Positions 10,796-17,850 of a stretch of 32,498 nt of DNA are shown piece by piece (the first letter of the stretch is position 1; every line of letters starts with the position of its first letter). The notes under the pieces are model-generated. The model was not told the origin of the DNA and made no database searches. It saw only the letters and a list, made by a program, of their open reading frames with translations. The stretch covers positions 1 through 32,498 of the forward strand of contig CANGIU010000015.1 in the NCBI GenBank assembly GCA_947454255.1. Reading direction: 5' to 3'. Source of the DNA: Micrococcales bacterium (lineage in GTDB: Bacteria; Actinomycetota; Actinomycetes; Actinomycetales; Microbacteriaceae). Position numbers and translations under genes: made by a program.

Positions 10796-10949
10796 ACTTT
10801 TGACCCTGTGGAAAACTCCGCTAGTGTATTCAACTGCCTAATGGAATGAAATTGCAAATCGAGAGGGTACTTTTTGCTTAGTTTTTTCAAAAATGTTACA
10901 AACATCATTTTGAAACTTGAGTTTTCCAAAATATTTCTTTGATAAAAAC

Positions 10950-10978
10950 TTGACCCACCTGGCAAAGTAGCGTAAGTT
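10950..10978 (+). promoter_or_regulatory. Possible rpmH promoter
   Basis: TTGACC (10950-10955) is followed after 17 bases by TAAGTT (10973-10978), which fits the relaxed actinobacterial TANNNT -10. It would give a leader of about 85 bases before rpmH. Confidence 0.4.
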
Positions 10979-11069
10979 TAACAGGTTGCTCTGCTCTGGA
11001 TTCGCGAGTAACAAAGCGATCTAAACATTTTGACTTGAATCCAACAACAAAGTTTTGGAGTAATACCAA

Positions 11070-11207
11070 ATGACTAAGCGTACTTTTCAGCCTAACAACC
11101 GCCGTCGCGCTAAGACTCACGGCTTCCGTCTACGCATGAAGACCCGTGCCGGTCGTGCCATCCTTGCAGCTCGTCGCCGCAAGGGTCGTAGCGAGCTTTC
11201 GGCCTAA
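11070..11207 (+). CDS. rpmH: Ribosomal protein bL34
   Basis: This 45-residue, strongly basic protein of the large ribosomal subunit begins [20 protein letters not shown] and ends GRSELSA, the classical L34 pattern. GGAG lies 9 bases before the ATG. It is the first gene of the rightward run rpmH-rnpA-yidD-yidC-jag and lies divergent from dnaA, the almost universal bacterial arrangement. It has family-typical length and no anomalies. Confidence 0.98.
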   Translation: MTKRTFQPNNRRRAKTHGFRLRMKTRAGRAILAARRRKGRSELSA

Positions 11208-11213
11208 AGAACC

Positions 11214-11549
11214 TTGCTGGCTCGCGAGAACCGGCTGCGCTCAGCGGAGGATTTTCGCTCGACCATGAAAACTGGTCGCAAAGCCACCTCACAACACCTA
11301 GTAATTTACCTAAATTCCAGCACGTCCTCATCGCCTGCTCGATTTGGATTCGTTGTCGCTAAGACAGTCGGATCTGCAGTTGCTAGAAACCTGGTCAAAC
11401 GCAGAGCTCGTGCCGCAATCAGGGAACGTCTAAGCACTTTTGCTGAAGGGCAAGATTTAGTTCTAAGAGCGTTACCGGGTTTAGCAGAGCTAACCTGGCT
11501 CGAGTTCAGTTCAGAACTAGATGGTTGTCTAAAACAGATCAAGAATTAG
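11214..11549 (+). CDS. rnpA: Ribonuclease P protein component
   Basis: This is the protein subunit that assists the RNase P RNA in removing 5' leaders from pre-tRNAs. The 111 residues match the family. It starts at TTG (11214-11216), 6 bases after the rpmH stop, giving MLARENRLRSAEDFR, which matches the family N-terminus. The conserved RNR-type helix is in ARNLVKRRARAAIRE (about residues 57-71), with FGFVVAKTVG before it. The start has only a weak Shine-Dalgarno sequence, so coupling to rpmH is likely. Confidence 0.95.
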   Translation: MLARENRLRSAEDFRSTMKTGRKATSQHLVIYLNSSTSSSPARFGFVVAKTVGSAVARNLVKRRARAAIRERLSTFAEGQDLVLRALPGLAELTWLEFSSELDGCLKQIKN

Positions 11550-11565
11550 TTAATAAGGTTAACAA

Positions 11566-11889
11566 ATGCAACTAGTAGCCCTAAATCTCTGGTTAGTTCC
11601 CAGAAATGCCATGGTGGCATTCATTGTTGCCTGGCGTAAATTAATCTCACCACTTTATGGAAATGTCTGCCGTTATTACCCTTCCTGCTCTGCTTACGGT
11701 CTAGGCTCTATACAGCAGCATGGTTTGATCTACGGTTCACTATTGACCAGTTGGAGAATACTGCGTTGCAACCCATTTGCTAAAGGTGGCGTCGACGAAG
11801 TCAAGCCCGGCCCTAGTTGGTTGAGCCTGACTAAAACAGGTTTTGTATATGCGAAACACGAAGTAGTGCCTTCGGAAAAGGATAAATAA
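11566..11889 (+). CDS. yidD: Membrane protein insertion efficiency factor YidD
   Basis: This is a small peripheral membrane protein thought to help YidC/Sec-dependent insertion. The 107 residues carry the family core CRYYPSCSAYG (35-45) and ILRCNPFAKGG (65-75), with conserved Cys35, Cys41 and Cys68. An amphipathic or hydrophobic N-terminal segment (about 4-28) precedes it. AAGG stands before the ATG. It lies between rnpA and yidC, and its stop is 2 bases from the yidC ATG. Confidence 0.95.
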   Translation: MQLVALNLWLVPRNAMVAFIVAWRKLISPLYGNVCRYYPSCSAYGLGSIQQHGLIYGSLLTSWRILRCNPFAKGGVDEVKPGPSWLSLTKTGFVYAKHEVVPSEKDK

Positions 11890-11891
11890 AA

Positions 11892-12836
11892 ATGGACATA
11901 ATTTCAGCCATACTCTGGCCCTTTAAGTGGGTCATCGAGCTATTACTTGTTAGTTTCCACGCTCTATTCACCACGGTAGGTATGGACAAAGACGCAGGGT
12001 TAACCTGGGTGCTATCAATCGTTGGGTTGGTATTAGTAGTTAGAGCAGCTCTTATACCGCTGTTTGTAAAGCAGATTAGATCACAGAGGTCTATGTATGT
12101 TTTGCAACCAGACCTCCAAAAACTGCAGAAGAAATACAAAGGCAAGACAGACCGCGATTCTCGCGAACGCATGGCCAAAGAACAGATGGAGCTATACAAG
12201 AAGCACGGATCTAGTCCGTTCTCGTCATGTCTTCCTCTGCTAGCTCAAATGCCAGTCTTCTTCTCACTATTCCAAACTCTTCAGGAGGCTCAGCAGTCAA
12301 AACACGGTGTTGGCCTTCTCAGCGAAGACCTGTCAGTGTCTTTTGCTCAGTCGCATTTCCTAGGGGCGAGCCTTTCAGAAACTTTCCTAACTGCAACGTC
12401 TGACTCAGTCAAGATAATTGCCGGTGTGATGATTGTTCTGATGACCGCGTCTCAGTTCATCACTCAGCGCCAGATTATGGCTAAGAACCAAAGCCAAGCA
12501 ACTCAGAACTCACAGTTTGCTCAAACTCAGAAGATCATGCTGTATGTCTTCCCAGTAATCTTCCTTATCTCAGGTGTTTCATTCCCTCTAGGTGTACTTA
12601 TCTACTGGCTAGTTTCTAACTTCTGGACCATGGGACAGCAGTATTACGTAATTAGGAGAATGCCTACACCTGGTTCCCTAGCTCACGATGAACGCCAAGC
12701 TCGCCTCGAAAAGAAGGGCAAACTTAGCCCTAAGTCAACTGAGATAGCCGAGGAAATCGAAGCCCCTCAACCAAGCCAACGCACACAGCCAGTTTCAAAG
12801 GCTCGTGCAAAGAAGAAGCCGAAAGGCACGAAGTAG
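11892..12836 (+). CDS. yidC: Membrane protein insertase YidC
   Basis: This is the Oxa1/YidC/Alb3 insertase that places membrane proteins into the cytoplasmic membrane, alone or with SecYEG. At 314 residues it is the short Gram-positive-type form without a large periplasmic domain. The first helix is at about 4-28. The family arginine of the hydrophilic groove is Arg51 in LVVRAALIP. A charged cytoplasmic hairpin (about 61-108) follows, then LPLLAQMPVFFSLF, and two more membrane segments up to about residue 250. The tail is Lys/Arg-rich and presumably binds ribosomes. It follows yidD directly and ends 6 bases before jag. Confidence 0.96.
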   Translation: MDIISAILWPFKWVIELLLVSFHALFTTVGMDKDAGLTWVLSIVGLVLVVRAALIPLFVKQIRSQRSMYVLQPDLQKLQKKYKGKTDRDSRERMAKEQMELYKKHGSSPFSSCLPLLAQMPVFFSLFQTLQEAQQSKHGVGLLSEDLSVSFAQSHFLGASLSETFLTATSDSVKIIAGVMIVLMTASQFITQRQIMAKNQSQATQNSQFAQTQKIMLYVFPVIFLISGVSFPLGVLIYWLVSNFWTMGQQYYVIRRMPTPGSLAHDERQARLEKKGKLSPKSTEIAEEIEAPQPSQRTQPVSKARAKKKPKGTK

Positions 12837-12842
12837 GACTAA

Positions 12843-13370
12843 ATGTCAGATGAATTAGAGACCCAAGAAGTAATTGCAGAAACAGAAGCAACAGAGCCTA
12901 AGAGCTCAGCAAAGGATCTAGAAGAAGAAGGCGAAGTAGCTGCCGACTACCTAGAAGAACTCCTTGACATCTTTGACTTAGACGGAGATATCAACATTGA
13001 CGTTCGCCAAGGCAGAGCATATTTGGAGATCACAGCCGACCAGGAGAGCAACCTAAGACTAATCTCTGAACCAGAGACAGTCGAGGCCCTTCAGGAGCTA
13101 ACTCGAATTGCTGTTCAGGCTAAGACCCAGTCATTCAGCCGACTAATCCTTGATATCGCAGGTTCGCGTCAGGCCAAGGTGGATGCCCTAACTAAGGTTG
13201 TGAACCGAGTAATCGACAAGGTGAAGGACACGAACGCACCTGTTGCGATGAAGCCAATGTCCTCTTACGAGCGCAAAATCGCCCACGACCTTATTGGCGA
13301 AGCGGGCCTAGTTTCAGAATCAGAAGGCGAAGGCAAAGAGCGCCACATTGTGGCTAAGCCAGCTGAATAG
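12843..13370 (+). CDS. jag: KH/R3H RNA-binding protein Jag/KhpB
   Basis: This is a 175-residue single-stranded nucleic-acid-binding protein. An acidic N-terminal tail (about 1-45) replaces the Jag_N domain found in Firmicutes. It is followed by a KH-like domain (about 46-110) and an R3H domain whose RxxxH is Arg144-Lys-Ile-Ala-His148 in SYERKIAHDL. In other bacteria KhpB pairs with KhpA to bind RNAs and affects cell division and wall synthesis; whether that holds here is unknown. It is the last gene before a strong terminator, and a parS site begins at its stop codon. Confidence 0.92.
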   Translation: MSDELETQEVIAETEATEPKSSAKDLEEEGEVAADYLEELLDIFDLDGDINIDVRQGRAYLEITADQESNLRLISEPETVEALQELTRIAVQAKTQSFSRLILDIAGSRQAKVDALTKVVNRVIDKVKDTNAPVAMKPMSSYERKIAHDLIGEAGLVSESEGEGKERHIVAKPAE

Positions 13371-13384
13371 TTTCACGTGAAACA
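13369..13384. promoter_or_regulatory. parS site 1 (jag-rsmG)
   Basis: AGTTTCACGTGAAACA matches the bacterial parS consensus TGTTTCACGTGAAACA at 15 of 16 bases. It overlaps the end of the jag stop codon and lies about 1.8 kb from parB. ParB should load here as a CTP-dependent clamp. Confidence 0.95.
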
Positions 13385-13388
13385 TGAG

Positions 13389-13413
13389 GCCAGGAATCCG
13401 TTCCTGGCTTTTT
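13389..13413 (+). terminator. Rho-independent terminator after jag
   Basis: An eight-base-pair perfect stem GCCAGGAA/TTCCTGGC (13389-13396 with 13401-13408) closes a TCCG loop and is followed by TTTTTG. It ends the rpmH-jag operon. It also shows that the ATG at 13384, which lies in parS and just before this hairpin, is not the rsmG start. Confidence 0.85.
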
Positions 13414-13440
13414 GTTTCTCTCAAGAAAGCAGAGTTAGAG

Positions 13441-14097
13441 ATGGCAAATCAGAGTTCAGCCGAGGGCCAAGTTATCCCAGAAGCAGAGCCTGCAGTCGCC
13501 GCAATCATCTTTGGCAACCATATGAACCAAGCCAGAAAATACGCTGAACTTCTGATCCGCGACGGAGACATGCTAGGTCTCATTGGTCCAAGAGAACTCC
13601 CTAAGCTTTGGTCAAGACACATCCTAAATTCGGCCGTAGTGGCAGAGTACGTGTCAGCTGGGCAGAAAGTGGCAGACATTGGCTCAGGAGCCGGGCTTCC
13701 TGGAATCCCAATGGCCATTGTTAGCCCAGACACCGAATTTGTTCTAATCGAACCGATGGAGCGTCGAGCAACTTGGTTAGCCGAAGTCGCCATTCCTGAG
13801 ATAGGCCTTCAAAACGTCAAAGTTCTTAGGGGGAGAGCTGAAGAAGCGCCATTGGCAAATTACGACGTAGCTACTGCAAGGGCAGTCTCGGCACTACCTA
13901 AGTTGCTCAAAATGCTAGTTCCACTAGTTGTACCAGGTGGACAGATTCTTGCCCTCAAAGGTTCAAGAGCGGGTGAGGAGATCGAAGAGTCCAGGCCTCT
14001 GGCAAAAAGGATGAAAATCTCAAATTTCGAGGTTCTAACTGCAGGAGCCAAGACGCTCGAAGAGCCAACAACGATTGTTCGCGTTACGCTACTCTAG
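13441..14097 (+). CDS. rsmG: 16S rRNA (guanine527-N7)-methyltransferase RsmG
   Basis: Methylates N7 of G527 in 16S rRNA using S-adenosylmethionine (formerly GidB). I chose the ATG at 13441, giving 218 residues. The longer reading from 13384 would translate parS and the terminator hairpin. The Rossmann-type SAM loop is VADIGSGAGLPGIP (about 78-91), preceded by the family motif WSRHILNS (about 57-64). A further conserved stretch is ATARAVSALPKL, and LALKGSRAGEEI follows it. Loss of this enzyme causes low-level streptomycin resistance in other bacteria. It stands before parA as in most Actinobacteria. Confidence 0.93.
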   Translation: MANQSSAEGQVIPEAEPAVAAIIFGNHMNQARKYAELLIRDGDMLGLIGPRELPKLWSRHILNSAVVAEYVSAGQKVADIGSGAGLPGIPMAIVSPDTEFVLIEPMERRATWLAEVAIPEIGLQNVKVLRGRAEEAPLANYDVATARAVSALPKLLKMLVPLVVPGGQILALKGSRAGEEIEESRPLAKRMKISNFEVLTAGAKTLEEPTTIVRVTLL

Positions 14098-14118
14098 AGA
14101 CCTAAACATGGAGAAATA

Positions 14119-14316
14119 TTGTCAGAAGAACTAAAGACTTCAGCAGCGATGGAGATTCCTGCTGAGCATAGCGCGACAGCTCCTCGCACAGTTGTCGCGG
14201 GTCTTGGATACCCTAACGGTAGAGATTCAGCTAGCCCTCAACCCACCGGGTGGCAGGCAAATACAGCCGAAGTAACGATTATTGAGAAGCAGGTTTCACG
14301 TGAAACATCCAGATGA
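14119..14316 (+). CDS. Small ORF between rsmG and parA; possible detached ParA N-terminal extension
   Basis: This is a 65-residue open frame from TTG with GGAG 5 bases upstream. The peptide is polar, Pro/Ala-rich and probably disordered, with no recognised domain. Its last residues, VSRETSR, are encoded by parS site 2. In mycobacterial ParA the residues VSRETS, also encoded by a parS, lie inside a long N-terminal extension. Here the ParA body continues in the +1 frame from the same spot. This could be a real coupled small gene, a remnant of a longer ParA separated by a frameshift, or a sequencing error. I cannot choose between these. Confidence 0.4.
   Translation: MSEELKTSAAMEIPAEHSATAPRTVVAGLGYPNGRDSASPQPTGWQANTAEVTIIEKQVSRETSR
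14292..14307. promoter_or_regulatory. parS site 2 (overlaps the parA start)
   Basis: GGTTTCACGTGAAACA matches the parS consensus at 15 of 16 bases. The GTG proposed as the parA start (14300-14302) lies in the centre of the palindrome, and the AGCAGG that serves as its ribosome-binding site overlaps the left edge. ParB bound here could therefore affect expression of its own operon. Confidence 0.95.
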
Positions 14317-15205
14317 AATTGGTATCCCAGGGGGTTTCAAGGACGCCCCGCTTGCTCAAGAACTAAGCGAAAACTCTCGAAGACTTTCTAACGTAAACAG
14401 CGCAGTGGTCCCCCAGCCTGCCAAAACCAGGATTTTCGCGGTATCAAACCAAAAAGGTGGGGTTGGCAAGACAACCACAGCTGTCAACATCGCAGTCGCA
14501 CTTGCCAATAAGGGCATGAAAGTGCTAGTTATTGACCTAGATCCTCAAGGAAACGCATCCACCGCACTTGGAATCGACCATGCAAATCGCGAAGCTTCCA
14601 TCTATGACGTTCTTCTCAAGGGCAGGTCTATTGCTGAAACAGCCCAGATAAGCCCTGAGTCCCCAAATGTGAAGTGTGTGCCGGCAAACATTTATTTGGC
14701 TAACGCAGAACTTGAGCTCTATCCCCTAAAGCCATGGGAGCATCGCTTACAAAACGCCATCAGCACCTATCTGGAGAGCCCAGAAAACGCGCTTGATTAC
14801 GTATTCATCGACTGCCCACCAAGCTTGGGTGTTCTTACTATCAACGCTTTTAGTGCGGCAACTGAGGTGCTTATCCCTATTCAGTGCGAGTACTACGCCC
14901 TCGAAGGTTTGAGCCAACTAAGAGAGACCATTGGCAAGATTCGCCAGTTCCAGAACCCCGAACTAGGCGCGGCAACCATTGTGCTGACTATGTATGACTC
15001 CAGGACCAAACTAAATGCTGCCGTAGTTGAGGATGTGCGAGCGCACTTCCCTGACCAGACGCTAAACACCCTTATCCCCCGACAAATCGGCGTAGCAGAG
15101 GCACCAGGCTATGGTCAAACAGTAATCAACTACGACCGTAGCTCAACAGGATCTATCGCATACATGGAAGCCGCAATCGAACTAGCACAAAGAGGAGCAA
15201 AGTAA
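14300..15205 (+). CDS. parA: Chromosome partitioning ATPase ParA (Soj)
   Basis: This is a Walker-type ATPase that moves ParB-parS complexes to segregate origins. I chose the GTG at 14300 (301 residues), with AGCAGG 6 bases upstream; a TTG at 14282 is the alternative. A short tail with DAPLAQEL (about 15-22) precedes the deviant Walker A KGGVGKTT (52-59), whose first Lys is the signature lysine of the ParA/MinD class. VIDLDPQGNAS is the A' motif and VFIDCPPSLG the Walker B. The stop TAA shares one base with the parB ATG. The N-terminus is shorter than in mycobacteria. Confidence 0.93.
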   Translation: MKHPDEIGIPGGFKDAPLAQELSENSRRLSNVNSAVVPQPAKTRIFAVSNQKGGVGKTTTAVNIAVALANKGMKVLVIDLDPQGNASTALGIDHANREASIYDVLLKGRSIAETAQISPESPNVKCVPANIYLANAELELYPLKPWEHRLQNAISTYLESPENALDYVFIDCPPSLGVLTINAFSAATEVLIPIQCEYYALEGLSQLRETIGKIRQFQNPELGAATIVLTMYDSRTKLNAAVVEDVRAHFPDQTLNTLIPRQIGVAEAPGYGQTVINYDRSSTGSIAYMEAAIELAQRGAK

Positions 15206-16158
15206 TGGCTGAGAAAAAAGGTGGCCTAGGCAGAGGAATCGGAGCTCTAATCCCTGCAGCTGCAAGCCAGGATCGCATGGAACGTCCAGCTGACGGCAAC
15301 CCGATCAGCGTCTTCTTTGGCGGATCAACTAATGCACCGGTCGATTTACTTCCTGTTCCAGGGGCAACCTTTGGTTTTATAAACATTGATGACATAACCC
15401 CTAACGCTAAACAGCCGAGAACCAACTTCGATCCAGATGATTTCGCAGAACTCGTTGGCAGCGTCAAGGAGTTCGGTGTTCTTCAGCCAATCTCTGTTCG
15501 TTCACTTGGTAAACAAAACGGGATCGACAAGTATGAACTGATCATGGGAGAGCGTAGATTGCGCGCCTCTAAGGCTGCAGGCTTGACTCAGATCCCTGCG
15601 GTTATCCGTGAAACCGGCGATGAGAACATGCTTCGTGACGCTTTGCTTGAAAACCTGCACAGAAGTGATCTAAATGCAATCGAAGAAGCCAGCGCTTATC
15701 AACAACTTCTTGAGGAATACGGCTGCACCCAGGATCAGCTAGCAGAAAAACTTTCTAGATCAAGACCTCAAATCACAAATACCATTCGTCTTCTAAAGCT
15801 TCCAACCACACTTCAAAGCAAAGTTGCTGCTGGAGTGCTCAGTGCAGGGCATGCCAGAGCCATTCTGGCTCTAGATACACCTGAGCGCATGATTGAGGTT
15901 GCAGACAAGGTTATAAACCTAGGGCTATCTGTGAGAGCCACCGAAGAATTAGTCAAAGCCCCGGCAAAAAGAGGCAAAGTCAAGGTCGGCACAAAGCAAC
16001 AAGCCCTCAAAACTCTCGCTGACTCGATTGCGGATCGTCTAAACACATCAGTGCGGATCAAGTTAGGTTTGAAAAAGGGAACGATTGAGATCGACTTCGC
16101 AAGTGTTGACGATATGAATCGTATTTTGACTGAACTAGGCCACGACACCAAGTATTGA
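15205..16158 (+). CDS. parB: Chromosome partitioning protein ParB (Spo0J)
   Basis: This CTP-dependent DNA clamp loads at parS and spreads. The 317 residues start with LGRGIGALI (8-16), the ParA-stimulating peptide. The CTPase domain shows KQPRTNFD (69-76), GERRLRAS (115-122) and ENLHR (149-153). The helix-turn-helix that reads parS follows (about 165-220, with LSRSRPQITNTIRLLKLP). A C-terminal dimerisation region ends the protein. The start overlaps the parA stop by one base, so it is tightly coupled to parA. The two parS sites upstream are its targets. The gene ends convergently with the aminotransferase. Confidence 0.96.
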   Translation: MAEKKGGLGRGIGALIPAAASQDRMERPADGNPISVFFGGSTNAPVDLLPVPGATFGFINIDDITPNAKQPRTNFDPDDFAELVGSVKEFGVLQPISVRSLGKQNGIDKYELIMGERRLRASKAAGLTQIPAVIRETGDENMLRDALLENLHRSDLNAIEEASAYQQLLEEYGCTQDQLAEKLSRSRPQITNTIRLLKLPTTLQSKVAAGVLSAGHARAILALDTPERMIEVADKVINLGLSVRATEELVKAPAKRGKVKVGTKQQALKTLADSIADRLNTSVRIKLGLKKGTIEIDFASVDDMNRILTELGHDTKY

Positions 16159-16163
16159 GCGGG

Positions 16164-16204
16164 TGTGGATAACTATCCACAAGTTATAAACAGAGTTATC
16201 CACA
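16164..16204. promoter_or_regulatory. DnaA-box cluster in the parB-aminotransferase spacer
   Basis: Within 41 bases there are two perfect DnaA boxes, TGTGGATAA (16164-16172) and TTATCCACA (16196-16204), and one with a single mismatch, CTATCCACA (16173-16181). The first and second are head-to-head and form the inverted repeat GTGGAT-AACT-ATCCAC (16165-16180). The spacer is only 57 bases long and lies between convergent genes, so no promoter is expected here. It may be a DnaA titration or regulatory site. Confidence 0.8.
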
Positions 16205-16215
16205 GGGTAAAACTG

Positions 16216-17427
16216 TTACTTTGATGCCAGTTCATCATTGATTGTCTTAGCTAGTCGCTGAACACCGACTCTAATGTTTTCAGGTGTCGGGTAAGAGTAA
16301 GAGATTCTTAGGAACTCTTGTCCTGTTCCATTGCCATAGAAGGCAGTTCCTGGAGTATAGGCGACTAAATTCTCAACTGCTCGAGGCAGCATCTTCTTAG
16401 AGTTAATACCCTTAGGAAGGTCTACCCATAGATAGAACCCACCTCCTGGGTTGGTTGTAGTCAGATTGGGTAAGAATTCTTTCATTGCTGCCTGAGCTGC
16501 GTCTCTTCTTTGTCGATATTCTCCACGGAAGACTTCAATCTGAGCCTTCCAGTCGTTATTGCTCAAATACTCGCTGATCATCATCTGGCTAAATGCACTA
16601 GGGCATAGCACTGCAGATTCATTAGCTAAAACCAATTTCTCTCTAATGCTCGGTGGTGCAAGAACATAACCAACACGAAATCCTGGAACAAGAATTTTTG
16701 AGAAGCTACCTAAGTAGATAACTCCGTCTTCATCAAGCGAGCGCAAAGCATCAGGTGCACGATTTTCAAAATACAAAAGCCCATAGACGTTATCTTCTAA
16801 AACCAAGATGTGATGACGACGGCAGATTTCTAAAACTTTGCTTCGACGATCAGCGCTGAGAGTCACACCGCTAGGGTTAGCAAAGTTTGGTACCAAGTAG
16901 AGAAACTTAATTTTCTTTCCAGCAGCCTGGACTCTTTCGATAGTTTGGTTTAGAGCTTCAGGAGAAATACCTTCTAGGTCTGTGTATACGTGTTCGATGT
17001 GCGCTTGTCTTGCACGGAACACCCCTAAAGCTCCTACGTAACTCGGTCCTTCAGCTAAAACAACATCACCTGGATCTAAGAACAGTGAAGAAACCAGATC
17101 AAGTCCATGTTGTGAACCAGTGGTAATGACGATGTCGTCAACCTTGCTTTTAATTCCTTCGAGACCCATGATCTCTCGGATGTGTTCTCGCAAAACAGGA
17201 TCACCTTGACCGCCAGAATATTGCAGAGCTTGGTTTGATCGATCTGACATCAAAGAGTTAAATGTTTCAATCATTCGTTCTTTAGGAAGCGCTGGGACAA
17301 AGGGCATTCCACCGGCAAGAGAAACTACTTCCGGTCTTGAGACAACAGCAAATAACGCTCGCACTTCAGAAGCGGATAAACCGTTTGCGCGCGATGCGTA
17401 GTTATCTGACCACAGGTCTTTTGTCAT
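16216..17427 (-). CDS. PLP-dependent aminotransferase, class I/II fold (LysN-like)
   Basis: This is a fold-type I pyridoxal-phosphate transaminase of 403 residues. The Schiff-base lysine is Lys244 in GSFSKILVPG. Asn184 (PNFANPSG) and Asp212 (LEDNVYG) are the cofactor-contacting residues, and ITTGSQHGLD (101-110) starts the cofactor loop. The pattern resembles the 2-aminoadipate/aromatic aminotransferase group related to the catalytic half of MocR regulators, but no DNA-binding domain is attached. Substrate cannot be deduced from sequence; amino-acid metabolism is likely. It lies behind the trxA terminator, so it probably has its own promoter, and it converges with parB. Confidence 0.88.
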   Translation of the reverse strand: MTKDLWSDNYASRANGLSASEVRALFAVVSRPEVVSLAGGMPFVPALPKERMIETFNSLMSDRSNQALQYSGGQGDPVLREHIREIMGLEGIKSKVDDIVITTGSQHGLDLVSSLFLDPGDVVLAEGPSYVGALGVFRARQAHIEHVYTDLEGISPEALNQTIERVQAAGKKIKFLYLVPNFANPSGVTLSADRRSKVLEICRRHHILVLEDNVYGLLYFENRAPDALRSLDEDGVIYLGSFSKILVPGFRVGYVLAPPSIREKLVLANESAVLCPSAFSQMMISEYLSNNDWKAQIEVFRGEYRQRRDAAQAAMKEFLPNLTTTNPGGGFYLWVDLPKGINSKKMLPRAVENLVAYTPGTAFYGNGTGQEFLRISYSYPTPENIRVGVQRLAKTINDELASK

Positions 17428-17453
17428 GTGCTGTCCTTATTCGAGGTTAAAGG

Positions 17454-17490
17454 AAAACGGCTAGAGGGCGGTTGGCCCCATAGCCGTTTT
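17454..17490 (-). terminator. Terminator after trxA
   Basis: The minus strand reads AAAACGGCTA (17481-17490) then TAGCCGTTTT (17454-17463), a ten-base-pair stem with a GC-rich inner part, ending in T residues. It lies directly after trxA and separates it from the aminotransferase gene. Confidence 0.75.
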
Positions 17491-17504
17491 GCTTAGAAAC
17501 TAAT

Positions 17505-17828
17505 TTAGTTGATGAAATCACTCAAATCAGCCAAAAGCTGTGGCTTTGGCTTTGCACCAACAATTGACTTCACGACTTCACCGTTCTGGAAAACCTGAAG
17601 TGCTGGGATTGAGGTGATGCCATACTGCTGTGCTAGCTGTGGCTCTTCATCTACGTTTACTTTGACGATGGTTAGCTTCTCACCGTGTTCCGCTGAGATC
17701 TCATCGAGGATAGGAGAGACCATGCGGCATGGGCCACACCACTCAGCCCAGAAATCTACAAGTACTGGCTTGCCTGATGAGAGGACATCGGCCTGGAATG
17801 ATGCTGTGGTAACGCTCTTTGCTGACAT
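17505..17828 (-). CDS. trxA: Thioredoxin
   Basis: This is the small dithiol protein that reduces disulfides in cytoplasmic proteins and is recycled by TrxB with NADPH. The 107 residues are normal. The active site is WCGPC (30-34) after VDFWAEW, and the cis-proline is Pro75 in TSIPAL. A textbook AAGGAGC precedes the ATG. It lies 22 bases downstream of trxB, so both halves of the system are made together. It is followed by a strong terminator. Confidence 0.98.
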   Translation of the reverse strand: MSAKSVTTASFQADVLSSGKPVLVDFWAEWCGPCRMVSPILDEISAEHGEKLTIVKVNVDEEPQLAQQYGITSIPALQVFQNGEVVKSIVGAKPKPQLLADLSDFIN

Positions 17829-17850
17829 GTTTGCTCCTTGTTTAGTGACT

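Larger units (their letters stand above)
10700..11069. other. dnaA-rpmH divergent regulatory region
   Basis: This is a 370-base gene-free stretch holding the dnaA leader and promoter (minus) and the rpmH promoter (plus). It contains one perfect DnaA box (10775-10783) and two one-mismatch boxes (TTTTCCACA at 10742-10750, TGTGGAAAA at 10807-10815). The part from about 10830 to 10945 is AT-rich with no recognisable gene. It may act with the dnaA-dnaN spacer as the second half of a bipartite origin, but that cannot be decided from sequence alone. Confidence 0.65.

Noticed and set aside
11110-11542. Minus-strand frames opposite rpmH and rnpA
   Set aside because: They are antisense shadows of the two conserved genes, with no motif and no ribosome-binding site.
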